In this document: one piece after another, positions 35,065-48,219 of the stretch
Layout: the number at the start of each line of letters is the position of its first letter
How positions within the stretch are numbered: the first letter of the stretch is position 1
Source: Leptoclinus maculatus
Lineage: Eukaryota > Chordata > Actinopteri > Perciformes > Stichaeidae
Length of the DNA stretch: 64,000 bases
Direction of reading: 5' to 3'
Assembly: GCA_032191485.1 (NCBI GenBank)
Contig: JAVDOI010000002.1
Location: 10,531,120 to 10,595,119 of the forward strand
Made by a program: the position numbers and the translations under genes
The notes under the pieces: generated by a model
Seen by the model: the letters and a program-made list of their open reading frames with translations, nothing else
The model's database searches: none
What the model was told of the DNA's origin: nothing

Positions 35065-35998
35065 TAGAAACGTGGTTTTCTGTGGATCCTCAACATCTCT
35101 TGTAACTAAGGACTCATACTAACTTAGAATATGGAGAATATCTTCTTTAGGACTAATTTAAAAAAAAAGAAAAAACAATCAGAGGCTGTATTTTGTTTAA
35201 AACAAGATTTAAATGGCTTCACTACGTAAAGTGATAATCAGGTACATGCAGATGGTTGATGTGTTATGTTTTTATGAATATGTTATATATTTTTTTAACA
35301 TATATTTATGAGAGCTTATCTTTCCTAGTGTAAAGGTAAATGCTCTCTGGCCGTCTCTGCAGTAAAGACACACTTTCTGCGATTATTTCCTCTTGTCCAC
35401 TGTTGAAACACGATACATTTGTGAAACCAGTAATATTATGACTGTGGTAGTAGCATAAACAAGCTGTTCAACCAAATCCAACATTGTATCACCTTTTAAG
35501 TTGATATTTAACTTTTTATCTAGTTACTCATCCAGCTAAGCATTTATTTTGATTTCTGTTTCTGTTCACCGGGCGAATATAAGTAAATAAGTCAGTGTTG
35601 TTTAGCTCTAGTTTTCACCAGCCAGTCCCTAAATTTGTCTGTTTGCTCGGCAGGTTTTGTAAAATGTTTTTTTTTTCAGCCTTTTGCTGAAAACAGCTGC
35701 CTGCTGTGATTGAATACAACGCTATGACAGCGATGAGACAAAGCAGAGTTGCAGACCATAACATGAAAGACTCTAACTGTAACAGCAGAGTGTGGTGTTC
35801 ATCATTAAATCAAAGTCCTGTGATCCATAAATATACAAATGTTGGTTATACACTGTAAATTCTAATTAGCTAACCTCACTTTAAAAAAAAAAAAAGCATG
35901 CAAACGGATTGCCTTAAAATGACCAAGTACATGTTAATTAATGTGCTTTAAACATCCTTCATACAATAATAAAAAGCTGCTTTAAGGACAGCCAGTCA

Positions 35999-36120
35999 TT
36001 TAAATGTGCATATGAACGCAACCAAAGGAAATATTTTTTGAAGGTGTAAACATCCCCCCCCCCTCCCTATAATCTGCCCCAGGCACTATTCGTCATGAAC
36101 CACTCATCCACTGGAATGTA
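35999..36120. repeat. Spaced duplicate, copy B
   Basis: It shares ttaaatgtg, ggtgtaaac, aatctgcccc and the ending aaccactcatccactggaatg with copy A. The offset between copies is about 1.05 kb. A poly-C insertion (36054-36063) distinguishes it. Confidence 0.7.
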
Positions 36121-39100
36121 ACAGGGGATGTACGGCAGCTCGGAGTCCTCCGTAGAGAACTATTTCATGTGTTCAAATAAATACCACAGGAGCGAGCGCC
36201 TGCTTTCTGCTGAGCTACCTGCAAGTCAGCTCTGCAGAAAAGCAGCTGGGGCAGAGAAAAGAGCTCATGGGACAGATACTCCGCAAGCTTTAGCTGTTAT
36301 AAACTACAACCAAAACCTGTGAACCCGTCTGTTTCAAATGATTTACAGCATTAGGACCATGGGTCTCCTTCATTTTCCACTCCTCACACGGGGGAACAAA
36401 GGGAGCGCTGTTCGGGATGCAGAGAGCGTATAGAAGCAGCTTTATAGATGGGGTTAGGTCAATGTTAAGGTGGTTCGGTGAATGTTTAATTTTCTTCGGG
36501 AACATGCACATCGCCCGTGTAAAGTTAGTCAGTTCCAGACACGGGTTTTTTGATGTTGAAAGATGATTATCCAACACATCACGGTCTCTTGAGGAAGTTT
36601 GAACCTCGTGGATTCCCGCCTGTAGTGGCGGCTTATCTTACCGTCCTTCTTGGCCACTTCTTGCAGGATGTAAAGGGTTCGGACTCGCGTAGACTACCAC
36701 GTGCTCTTGCAGGCTAAACTTTTCTTGTTAGCTGTCCAGTGATGAGGCTCGTAGCTCGTAGTTAAACTTAGTTTTATTCCATGTAAACAAAAAATAAACA
36801 AAATCCTTATGCAATAACTGGAGTACCAAAACATTGACCTTCTGCTGTCTATAATCTGCGGTCAGAAAAATTGTTGCTCCACATCCTGCTCCATCACAGC
36901 CTAACTAGCACTGAAAACCTACTTAAAGGAGTCAACCAAAAATGATCCAATAGCAGAACAGAATAGAGGAGCCTTTATCTTAATAGGGCAAAAAACATAC
37001 GTCAAAGCACATTTTGCAACATGACCAATTACCTTAACCGTATTATATGGTAAACATTTTAAAGGGCATAACACGCATTACTTTCGCAATAAACATAAAA
37101 TACAAAAAACTGTTAAGAATACAAAATGGCTCTTACACCCGCCATAAAGCATTTCATCATGCTACAGTATCTTCCAGTCCACAACTAAACCTTCCGTCTC
37201 CAGCCGCCTCTCTCATCCGGCCTCCATAACATGACTCATTTTTTTTTAATGTAAAGAAATTCCTCTGAATGATTTACAAGAATTACTCCACAGAAAATCA
37301 CCTAATACAATTATGAATGGGCCCCTCCAGTGAATAAAGAGTGCTTGTGGGCTTTTGTGGACTGTAGGTATTCTAATCCTCCATCACTATGCCATGAATC
37401 TATTGTTCCGCTCTCTGTCTCCCAAACAAAACAGACCAGCATGAATAAAACGGCGTCTAAATGCCTCATGAAATATACATCGGGGTGCTACGCTCTCGAG
37501 CTTTGCGGCACATCATCCTCCGTGGTTCCTATGTGCTCTGCAAGAGTGCATAAAAATGCATGCACTGTGGAAGTGGAAGCACTTGTTGATGCTGAAGCTA
37601 AAGTGAACCAGATGTAGTTGGATGGATTTGCTGCGTTGCTCTGCGCTGAGGTCACTCTTGGGCTCAGTTTTGGGCGATAGTACATCATTTGCACGCTGGT
37701 ATTGGTGTTAACTTTGGAGACAAACAAGGAAGTGTTTATGGGCAGGTGTGAATGAGGTGTTGCCCCTTCCTGTCAGCATGTTGAGTGATCCCAAGGCGGA
37801 TAAATGGGATTGAATTGAGCACAGCCGTGGTTGCTCTATATAGTCTTCTTTTGGCAGAGTCAAGGTCAGGTTTGGTGCTCCATATCCTGAGGATTAATTC
37901 ATGGTAAGAGTGGATACAGGTCCTTCCAGCCAGAGCCTTTGGTTTACTGAATGTGAAGTGAATAAAGACGGCTTATTTATAAAGACTGCAGTGTCACTCG
38001 TGCGTATAAAAATATGGTTATTGCGCAATGATGATAGATTGCAGAGTGAGACTCTGGTGTTGGCTGATTATGGTTGAGAAATTCTTCCTCAGCTACGTCT
38101 GTTTTTTTCTTTCTACTTTGTTCAGTTTTTTTGTTTCCCCTCTTCCACTGGTCTTTTACCATTCTGGAATATGGATTCCTATCAAATACCAAGTAATTGA
38201 CTTGGAGCTTTTCTTGGCAAATAATTCCTTGCAGAGGCATCGAAGGCCAGGTTACACGTTTTTTTTCCACGTTAGATAAACAAGTTCTTATATGTCCTTG
38301 TGTCCATAATGGTCCCAGACATAGATAGGACCTGCTGCGGGTAGGAGACAAGGTTTTTACTCACTCGTACTCTCCAGGAGGGAGGAGAGACCTTGAGTCC
38401 AGAACAAGCCCTCCAGCTGGGTTTGAGCTGTTCTAACTCGTCTGATGCTTACATATCAGCACATGTAAACACAAAGCACACACACACAGCAAAGACCGCA
38501 ATGTCAAGATAACGAAAAGCACGTCTGTCTCGCGACTCACGGGTTCCTCCTCCTCTGTATGCAAATACTGTTTAAGGTGAGCTTTGCATATTTAACGTTT
38601 CCAAATGTGTGTTTTAGAGGTTTGGGTTTACAGGTCAGACGTGGATCGCTGTGGTGGTTACCATACCGGAGTCTCCGAAACAAAAACACTTTGTTCTAAA
38701 AACAAAAAGTGTCATGCTTGAAGCCTCTGACTGCAGCCAAAATAAGCTCTAATCTGTGAAATGAAACTAGGTGAGAATGAAAATCAAAAAACCATCGGTA
38801 GGCTGTAGGGTCGCTCAAATGCACCTGGCAATTACTTGGAAGAGTAGATAGTTTGAATTGTTTGGGCTATGTAAGGGACTGTGTGAAAATGATTGCAGTG
38901 GGGGGGGGGAATGTCTATTCAAACTAATAGTCATTTTCACAATAGCTGCCAATGTGAACATTATAAAGAATAAAGAATTAGCAATTTCCAAATGTATGCA
39001 AACATAACAAAATAATGCATAGTCCAGCCACTGGCTATTTTTTTGAATAAAGAAATCTCAAATAAAATGTTAAAGGTTAACTTTTTTTTCCAAACTTTCT

Positions 39101-42065
39101 GTTATGACACAAACTAAAGTCAAGGAGGAATCAGTGGAGACAACATGTAATCACTGCTATCTATAAAGATCTGCGTGTAACAGCACCTTCTCTCATCAGA
39201 TGTCCAGTTCCCCCCATGAACAACATTGCGGGTCCACTCCAAGGTACACACAGAAGTTGCAAAAGGGGCCCCTTGCTGTCCTAGTCCATTGTCGGGGGGG
39301 CCACAGGCATGCTTGGACACATCAGCCGAGGATCAGATTGCTTTTGTTGGGACCGGTCCCAGGTCCACGCTGCGCCCCATGACTTCAAAGGGCCATGTCA
39401 GTGCGCGTTAGAGAAGATGAGAAGCGGTACGAGCGCAGGTCAGCGGAGTGTGATCGGCAGGGGCCACGTTGCACCCTCAGGACGACACCATGTTGTCTTA
39501 GCAGGCGAGAAAGTCACGCAGGACTGACAAAACACCCATGAACAGGAGCTGAGATGAGGACGGAGAGCTGGCCAACAAATCTGTACACGGACACGATATA
39601 TACAAATATACATACAGTATATGCTTATGGAATAGATACTGTACATGGGAGGGGGGGTTACATGACTCACAAAACAATAATGAGAACAGAGGCTGGCTGC
39701 TCTGATGTCAGAGAGAGCCAGTGTTATCTCCTGTACGGGCCAGTGGACTGAATGTATGCACAACATGCAGGCTTTTTGAGAAGAGCTACAATGGGGACAG
39801 AGGTGAAGCAGGTTGGGAGAGGATGGTGGGGGTCAGGAGTCACCACACAGGAGGCAAAACATCCTCCGCAATACTCCCAAAAATCACATCCCCTGGTGTC
39901 GCTGCAGCCAGACCTAAGCATCCTCTCCCCGGTCCAAACACAGCAACGCTCTTCCCTACACACCTAGTCTGCTACGGGAAATTCAGCTGTAAAAACTGTT
40001 CAGATTGTAATGTCTGAGAGGGCCGTCTGTTATCTTTTAGGGTGTTTACGCACTGTTAACATGAAATAGAGGAAGAGAAACAGGGCCATTATTCTTATTT
40101 TCTTAAAAGCTGACGTTTTTTGAGGTTTTCCACCACACAGTGACACAGCAAGCACTGACGACGTTTTTTAACTTCAGTCTTGACACGAAAGATGTTTTCG
40201 CGTGCAGAGGCCCGCTCCGAGGTGTCTAGCGTTTGAGGTGACGACGCCTCGTGCGCGGAGAGAAAGAGGTGTTTTGCCGACAGGTGTGACCCCTGACCTC
40301 TGTCAACACATATGCAGGCCTGATGCCGGGGCTCGGGCGTGGAGAGACACGCTGCGCCCACCACAGGCTTTTGTCTGCTCACCTGGATACAATAACCACT
40401 CTGCTGAACAGCAACAGTACGCGCTTGTACCTGGTTTTGACTATTCAGCTCTTGTAAGCCAAGTCTTTGACAAGTTAAAAGCCATAGAATTATGCGGTGG
40501 TTGAACATAAAGCGTGCAGATATTTCAGTTTCCCTCTCAGTGCAGCAGATAATGGCACAGTTATACACGGTGGGCCGTCCTTCCAGGAGTAACTGATTGT
40601 AAACTACTTGTTGATGCTCAGCAGGAATTTGCTCACTGGAGATGATGTCAAAGCCCAAACATCTGTTGGCAATTCACCAGTGAGCTTCCTTAATTTATTT
40701 GCTGGACAGTGAGGTTAATCTTTTACACAGTGATAACATTCCTGGCAAGCCTCCTGAAATACACACACACATGCACGTGCATGCTTTCATTCAACCGTCA
40801 GATGATTCCAGATGTTTCCTAAACGGATGAAAGGCAGGGAAGCTCCTCACAAGGCTGCATTAGGCTCAACTAAGAGTTGGAAGCAGACCAGCTGGAACCA
40901 CCCAGGCCTCCATACTGTTTCCTCCTCACTTGGCCCCTCCCAGACGCAGACCCATAGTTGTGATTTATGTCCCCAGGATGTGTATGGCGCGTGGGGAGGA
41001 GGCCGGGCCTGACATCCCTATCGTTAAATGCAAAGCCCCATGATAAGAGGCAGTCCAGGGAAAGAATAGAATAAATAAATAATACCAAAAAGAGAAACCC
41101 AATCTTGGAGAATATAGATGTTCTCTTTTCAGCACATCTGTTTATGTTCCGTCAGAATGGCCCGCTGGTGGAAAAATTATTTCTCATTTGGGGTTTGACA
41201 TTGGCAGCGAGGGATTATTAAACTTCTCCAGCGGACTGTTCTTTCGTCACAGATCAACGATCCACCTTGTGGAAATATCAGCCTGTTATTAAATCCGTCA
41301 CTCCGGCTCTACGTAGAGCTTGTGGTCTGGACCTCGGCTCACACAGACACGCATGAAGATACAAACAGGAGCTTACTGTAGTTAGGGCTCAAGCCACAAC
41401 CTCAGGTGCGCGAGCCACCCACGTTTCCCCCCCCCCCCCCCCCCCCACCCCCCATTATATCTGATTAATTCTACATCGCTGAAAGCCACAAACCTCTCAA
41501 GATGTCACTGGGAGTCAAAAGTGGGTGTGGTTTTCACCTGAATGGGAAGATTGTAACAATTATGGTGTTACCTCAGCACGTACAATGGGCCCATTGTGCG
41601 ACGTACAACTCCCCAGGCTCCTGGTGTATCTGAGGCTTGGCGAGAGGAGAGCGGGACCGGGGTGGAGGTTGCAGCGCGAGCCCACCGCTGAATCGCTGGC
41701 TTTGTTTGCAGACATGTCCTAGGATTTTGATCATACGGTCGAAATGGCTGGGGCTCAAAAGCTGCTTAGCTTTGCTTGTAGTCTGGGCTGCACATTGTCA
41801 GACACATGTGAAGGCACATTTAATCACGCTTTGTGGAAATCTTATCAGTTTTCTAAATCCATCTGGATTTAGTTTTAGGCACACGTGATGCATTTAATAA
41901 TGTTACACAGTGTTAAATAGTTTGTGTAGGTTGTGTGAATGTGTGCTATGTTTGAGTTCTGATGATGATTAGTCGGATTTCAGCCACAATTTTGATGGAC
42001 TTGTAGCTTTATATTGGACGCTGCATGTACACTGCACTAAGCACTCTGCTCGTGCCTCCTTTGTG

Positions 42066-42131
<66 letters not shown>

Positions 42132-42636
42132 TGCGGCTGTGTCACCTGCTGCAGCTCTTCACCTGCATGTCTCATCATGACAGAGTCTCCTGTGTTCCAA
42201 CAGGTGTCAGGCGGCACAATAACATGAACTCCTTCATATGAGGCCATATTCAGCAAAGGGATACACAAACAAAAGTGTGTGTGTGTATTAAAAAAAAATG
42301 ATGCTAAACTAGAGTTTTCTAGAATACATAGTATGATTTAGTTGTTTTCTTAAATAGTACACATTTGATCTAATTTAATTGAACAATACGTGTTGTTGAG
42401 GTTGTATCCAACACCAGAATGTGATTGCCAGTGACGTGCCATCGGTGTAACTTCTATCATACATTTGTCCTCACACACTGTGAACTTTCTGTGCTTTGCC
42501 GTGAGCTTATCTGATATGTTTCCACATGTGGCTCCACACGACTTTTGACCCGCTGAAGCGTGTCTGTGTACTGGGGACATATGACCCTGGGGGTGCGTGC
42601 GGAGTGTGCCAGCCTTGAGTATATGGGAGGATCTAG

Positions 42637-42671
<35 letters not shown>

Positions 42672-44784
42672 AGATACACAAACCGGCCAAACAACTTGCT
42701 GATTCAACACCGCAGTGCTAAAGGTGTGTGTTTGTGTGTGTGTGTGTGTGTGTGTTAGACGCTGAGCTACTTAGCCTGGCTAAGCCGGGCAGGCGAAGAG
42801 TGGAGTAGAGTGCCGAGCAACACAAAGCACAATAATAAGATCACAGCGCACGGCCTCAATGCCCAGCTCGCATGATCCCTCAGCTGATCCCGCAGCTGAT
42901 CTGGCCTCCGTGTTCCACTCAGTCAGCACATCAGCCGCTTTCAACCTCATCCAGGTTACTGAATATTAAGACTCGCTCTGCATTCAGCGCCACCTGCTTA
43001 AAGCCCTGAAATAATCTCCTGATGTGGACGCGGCCTTTCAGCGTATAGTCACTCAGTGGAAGTGTAATAACGCAGGTGGTTTCATCCAAGGTGTTCCTAG
43101 CAACCCCCCAAAGGCTCATTGCTCACACACAGTGTTAATCTGAATGGCGACTAGATATCTTTTTGTTTACGTCAGAGGTTAGTTTAGTCACCGGGAGGCC
43201 ATTTCCATCATTGTTTACTGGATACCTGTTCGACCTAAAATGGCTCTTCATTTCACCACAGGCTCTGTTGGCGGACTGCCTGGCATAACTTTAGAATGAA
43301 TACAGGAAGATACAGACCTAACAGGTTATTTGTGTGTTGTGTTACGCTCTTTACTAATGCTTCGTGTCTCAACATGTCCGCATTGTTTTTTTCCTCATGT
43401 GAGACCACAAAACAAAAGGAGGGATTTTGAGTATTTAGCAATGACTTGGCACTGAGCTCTGCAGTATATGTTTTTTTCCTTCCATGTTCCTCATCAGTGA
43501 GACGGGCACTTTACAGCGTACCGAGGGACTAGATGATGATGAAATGTGTTCATTTTATACCCGGGACAACCAGCAATGCTGTCTGCCAGAAAAGCTGTAA
43601 TAAAAAACAAAAGCTTGAACAAATGTTCCCCAGTAAATCAGCTGAATGTGTATTTCCTTTTCACTCTGATAAGTTAAGCTGCACTTCCTTTTAAAACATG
43701 TCTGAAGGTTTCAGCTTTGCAGCGGTGAGCTAGCGATGGAACATCTGCGCCACTATTCAGGCAGAACAAATTAAATAAGGCACTGGAACCTAATTTAATA
43801 TCCTACACATTAAGTCGGCTCAAAGTTGACAAACGATTACTTGGGGTAATAGAGAACATACTTCACATAAGGCATGGGAAGAAGAAACAGCTCCGACATC
43901 CTGGTATGTTTTTGGAGTTTGTCTAACTGCAAATGTATCACGCACATTTGAGATGAAGTAGATTAAGCAACATTTGTGCAACAGGCTTATCTTGGAGGCA
44001 ATATTCAACAGATAGAGCCAAAATAAGACATCTATGAAGCTTTGCTTCTTTTTCATTATTGCTTTACAGTGAGCTATTAAACAGTTGGCTCGCCGCTTGC
44101 AGAATCTTGATAGGCTCATAAAAACCTAACCTAATTGCACTGGAGCGGAACATGTAAAACAATTGGATGCAAGTTTCTAGCATCTGCTGTACAGCGGGAT
44201 CAAGCTCGATACACCGTAAAAACTTCTGATTTCAGTGTCTGAAAACCTCAGGAGTGAGTGTTTGTATCTGTGAGTAACCCCCAAACATGAACTCTTTGTC
44301 TTCCTCATTGACCCCTCATATGGTTTTCCCTGAACCCTACCTTTCCCCCATCAACCTGCCACCTCTTGTCACCTGTGACCACGGCTGTCACCAGCTTGTG
44401 AATCAGCAGATGAGGCGAGTATCGCCTTCAGAGAAAGACCACACAACCGACAGAACTCTGGGTTTTCCGAAATCCAGCTCTCATTACGGGCAGAATGAGA
44501 TGCATTCAGACGGGTGCCAGAGGATCTTAAAGACCCCCTCTGTATCGGCGCTCCAAGAACCAGACCATTAGGTCAGAATTTCCATAAAGAGCCATCGTGC
44601 TTAGTTTAATGATTGTTATGTTCTTAATAGTTTGTTGGTTGTTTCTCCAGGCAAACCATGTGCTAATATACAACATTGCATGTGGATGGGCACAATAGGC
44701 CAACTGTTCTCCTCTCCTGCGTTTCCTTTTCTTGTTCTCTCCCTGTGTAAACACATGAGCTTGTAATGTAAATTAATGTGCTGG

Positions 44785-45035
44785 TTGGAAGAAATACTCA
44801 GGTCTTTTGCTGAAGTAGAAATATCAACAGTGGGAAAATACTCCATTACAAGTAAACGTCCCGCATCCAAACTTTACTTAAGTAAGTGTAGAAAGGGTAT
44901 AAGGTAAATATGATTTAAGTATCAAAAGTAAAAGAAGTCATTACACACACTATTGGAATAACATGTTAATGCTGGTGAAGGTGGAGCTTTACCCCTCCAT
45001 CTTGCTAAGTAATTATCTACTAGTGATTGAGTCCT
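44785..45035 (+). repeat. Second copy of the repeat seen at 440-885
   Basis: It begins ggaagaaatactcaggtctttt and continues with aaaatactccattacaagtaaa, acttaagtaagt and aagtatcaaaagtaaaag. It then jumps to 'ggtgaaggtggagcttta'. These are the 5' half and part of the central region of the family, with an internal deletion. The orientation is the same as the first copy. Confidence 0.65.
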
Positions 45036-45039
45036 AAAA

Positions 45040-47920
45040 GTCTTGAAGTCACTCTTTGTGTGTGTGTTTTGTTATCCAAGTGTCTCTTTGCTTTATTGTC
45101 ATAGTTCGGCCGGCGGGGTTCTGTCAGCACCGTTAGCTTTGAGACGCCACCTCAGCCATCACCATGTTGAGATGCAATAGAAATGCTTCCAATCTCGTAA
45201 ATAACTATTTTAAAATAAGGCTTCAAGGCCTCAAGTGTGTATAGGTAAGTGTTCTTTGTTCACGTTTCAACCCTCAAAAACCACACGGGGGAAGGGAAAG
45301 CTTAGGAGATATCTCCTGAAAGATCTCATCCTAGAAGTATAAAGACCAAAAAAACACAACTTCAATGAACAGTTGAAAATGTCCAGGGAGTCTGGCTAAG
45401 CCTCATCTTCACTGGCAGATTACTGCATCTCTGATTGAAGACAGACGACATCTCCTGCAATGTTGAAGCTCCGTAAAAACAAAATCTGTTTTGCTTTGTT
45501 ACAAGAGATGCAGAGATCGGCACGGCCTTGGTGAAATCAATATTATTTGGATAGTCAGATGTTTAAATGTTCTCCTGCAGTGTTCAAGAGAGAGAGCCAA
45601 AGCGTTGCACAGGAACGATGCCAGAGGCTTTTGGGTAGATAGAGGGAGCTCCCTTGTGTGAGCCAGAGAACTTGGGCATTAACAAAAGAAGGCGCTCCTG
45701 CTTCTCTCTCCCCCCACAGTCTCTGGGTCTATCATGGCTGTCACCCAGCATCAGGGAGCCTAATGGCTGAGGCTTTTTGTGTACAGCATCCTGGACTGAT
45801 CGAGTGAATCGAAGAATGAGTGTACACATCAAGGAAGCGCTCATGTCACAGGGCCATGAAAAAAAAAAAAAAGGAGAGAGGGCCGTGAGCTCTTTCTCCA
45901 CAAGAAGCCATGAGAATCAGATCAGCGAGGCTAATCTGTCGAGCGGAAGTCGTCCTGGAGAAAGGCTGCTGTAAAGACACAGAACTGCTTTTTCCTTAGT
46001 GAGACACATTTTACCTTCAGTGCTGGTCCATGTCTTCCTCCTCCTCCCTTTGCAAAGTTGTGTTTGATTGGCTAATCCTGGAGCCTTCAGAGCCACCTGG
46101 ACCTGCGGGGCCTAATCCATATCTGATCTCTGTGAAATTAGAAAGCAGAGCGCATGCTGGGTTCACTTTCATTATGTTGCTTTCATAAGAGTTGCCCACC
46201 TGCCCTGTCAAAATGAGCTCTGACCCAAATTCCTCTCATGAGCAAACCCAGCGCTGCAGTTCCTCAGGTTTCTTCTGCTGAGTGAGGGATATGAAGGAGC
46301 TGATAGCATGGTGTTGGAAACAGCTTGAAGGCATCAAGGGCTAATTCAGCATGGACTTGAGCATGTCGCTGTGTGGAGGCCTTGGCAACAGCTAATCTCC
46401 TCTGCCACCCCTCACATTGCTTACAATAGTAACACCAAGGAACACCACCGTGACATTTTCTGTCTTTCTCCTCTTTGGCCTCTCTTTTCTCCGTATTTCA
46501 ACATGTTTTTTTTTCTCCCCCCCCCCCCCACCCCACACAAGCACGTTAGCTATACATCACCATTACAGGGCTGGAACAAAAGACAGGCTTTGTCTTCCCT
46601 GGCTTGCAAAAACTTCGGGGAATTTTGAGTGCGATGGGCCAGTTGCTGCATACTTCAAATATGTCACTTCCTCCCACATATGTTCCACACTCAATGGATG
46701 TATGGACTTCACTATTGGCAATAAAACCACTAACCAGGACTGCTGATTGACAGCTGGAATGTGTGGTACCATGTTGTTTAAAGCAAGAAAAAGTAAGGCA
46801 AGGTGTTGGAAGAGACAAACAACACGTCTCTCTTCAGATACGGCTAGTTCCTGTTTACCGAGAGAAATGTTCATGCAGGTTTGAGCTCAGCTGCATGTCT
46901 GACAGTCTGGAAAGCAGCCAGAGAGGGATGATGACAGGCAGACGGCCTCTCGATGATATCAGCCTCTGCCTTTGCATACCACAAGATATCGGACATGCTT
47001 GTGTGACTTTACAGTTTATCTGTCTAAGATTGCAGACTTAAAGAAACGGGTTGAGACCGGCTCTGTAACAGAGCAGTGGTTTAGGTGTTCATCCCACTGG
47101 TTCAGAGGGGAAAGGTTGTTAAAAAATCAACTCAAAGCTTTCAGCCATCGACACCAAAGATCTCGGCCAAACGGATGAATGAACTGGACCTTTTAGAACC
47201 CAAGAGGAGAAAGTGCAAACAATGGGTTTGTTCACGGTCTGATGTTTTAAAAAAAGAAAAAAACAGTTCTCTTGTTTAATTATTGACAAGCTTAGTTTCT
47301 TGTTTTCCCACAGTGAAAGGATTAAAGAAAAAAAAACAGAGTCAAAGAAAGAGGGGACCGCGAGGACACACACACACACACACACATAAACATCACATCC
47401 TGTCAGCAGCCTAATCTACTTTATGACTGCTTTTTCACCTGGAGGCTAGCTCCGGGCATGAAAGTGAGTCACACTCAGCAAGAGTTTGGGACAACAGGCT
47501 CGACAAAAAAAACAATCCTGCCCCTCCCCCTCAAAGTTCAGCAGCCTCCCCCTCCTTGACTCCCAATAAACTCCACTATCCCAGGCTACGTAACTCATAT
47601 CTACCACCCAATCCGCTAATTAAATCTGCACCTCACTCTTTATCTGTTGAACACGACTGTATGATTAACTGTCAGTCTCCTGCTATCTGTCATCGATTCG
47701 CTTTTTTTCCCACCTCCGTTTCCCACTTTCCGCTCCCACCACCAGTGAAACCTCTGACAGGTGGAGGGTGAGAGAGCTAAACCTGCTTCCTTTAAGAAAA
47801 ATAACAAAACACTGAGAGCAAGTGATCAAGCAACTGGAATAACACGAAAAGGGCAAACACCCTCTTCTTGGAAGAGATTAAGTACGTGTTGTATAATATA
47901 TAGTCATTTAACCAGGATTT
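45040..47920. other. Intergenic DNA, no gene recognised
   Basis: Unique sequence with short homopolymers, such as poly-C at 46520-46529, and a (CA)n run at 47367-47386. No exon or RNA gene could be supported. Confidence 0.4.
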
Positions 47921-47924
47921 GAGT

Positions 47925-48215
47925 ATAGGGCTGCAACAACGTATTCTTTTCATGACAGACTCATTCTTATTCATATCTGTCGATTAATCGTTTAGTCTCT
48001 AAAATGTCAAAAAATAGTGAAAATGCTCATCACAATTTCCCAGGGCCCAAGGTGATGTTTTCAAATGACTTGTTTTGTCTGGCAGACATTTCAAAAGCCC
48101 AAATATTCCTTTTACAATGTTCAAAAACAGCAAATCTCAATGTTTGGCATTGACTTAAATGATTGTCAAAACTGTTATTTTTCTGTCGGTCAACTAATTG
48201 TTTATGCTCTAGCTG
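47925..48215 (+). repeat. Teleost interspersed repeat, 'CGATTAATCG / TAAAATGTCA' family
   Basis: It begins agggctgcaacaacg, then has tcgattaatcgtttagtctc, taaaatgtcaaaaaatagtg, 'tttcccagggcccaaggtgatgtt', 'acttgttttgtctg' and 'caactaattgttt'. This order is that of a repeat found widely in teleost genomes. It is non-coding. The 3' part is degenerate. Confidence 0.7.
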
Positions 48216-48219
48216 TGAC

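Larger units (their letters stand above)
33710..44780. other. Intergenic DNA, no gene recognised
   Basis: No coding exon could be supported on either strand. Microsatellites are (CT)n at 34497-34540, poly-C at 41427-41446, and (GT)n at 42069-42129, 42641-42670 and 42724-42754. Two related segments occur near 35.0 and 36.1 kb. Complex, non-repetitive stretches such as 41130-41300 and 42840-43060 are possible regulatory elements by appearance only. Confidence 0.4.

Noticed and set aside
44287..44571. 94-codon open frame with proline-rich start
   Set aside because: No family recognised, no flanking splice sites, and no conservation information.
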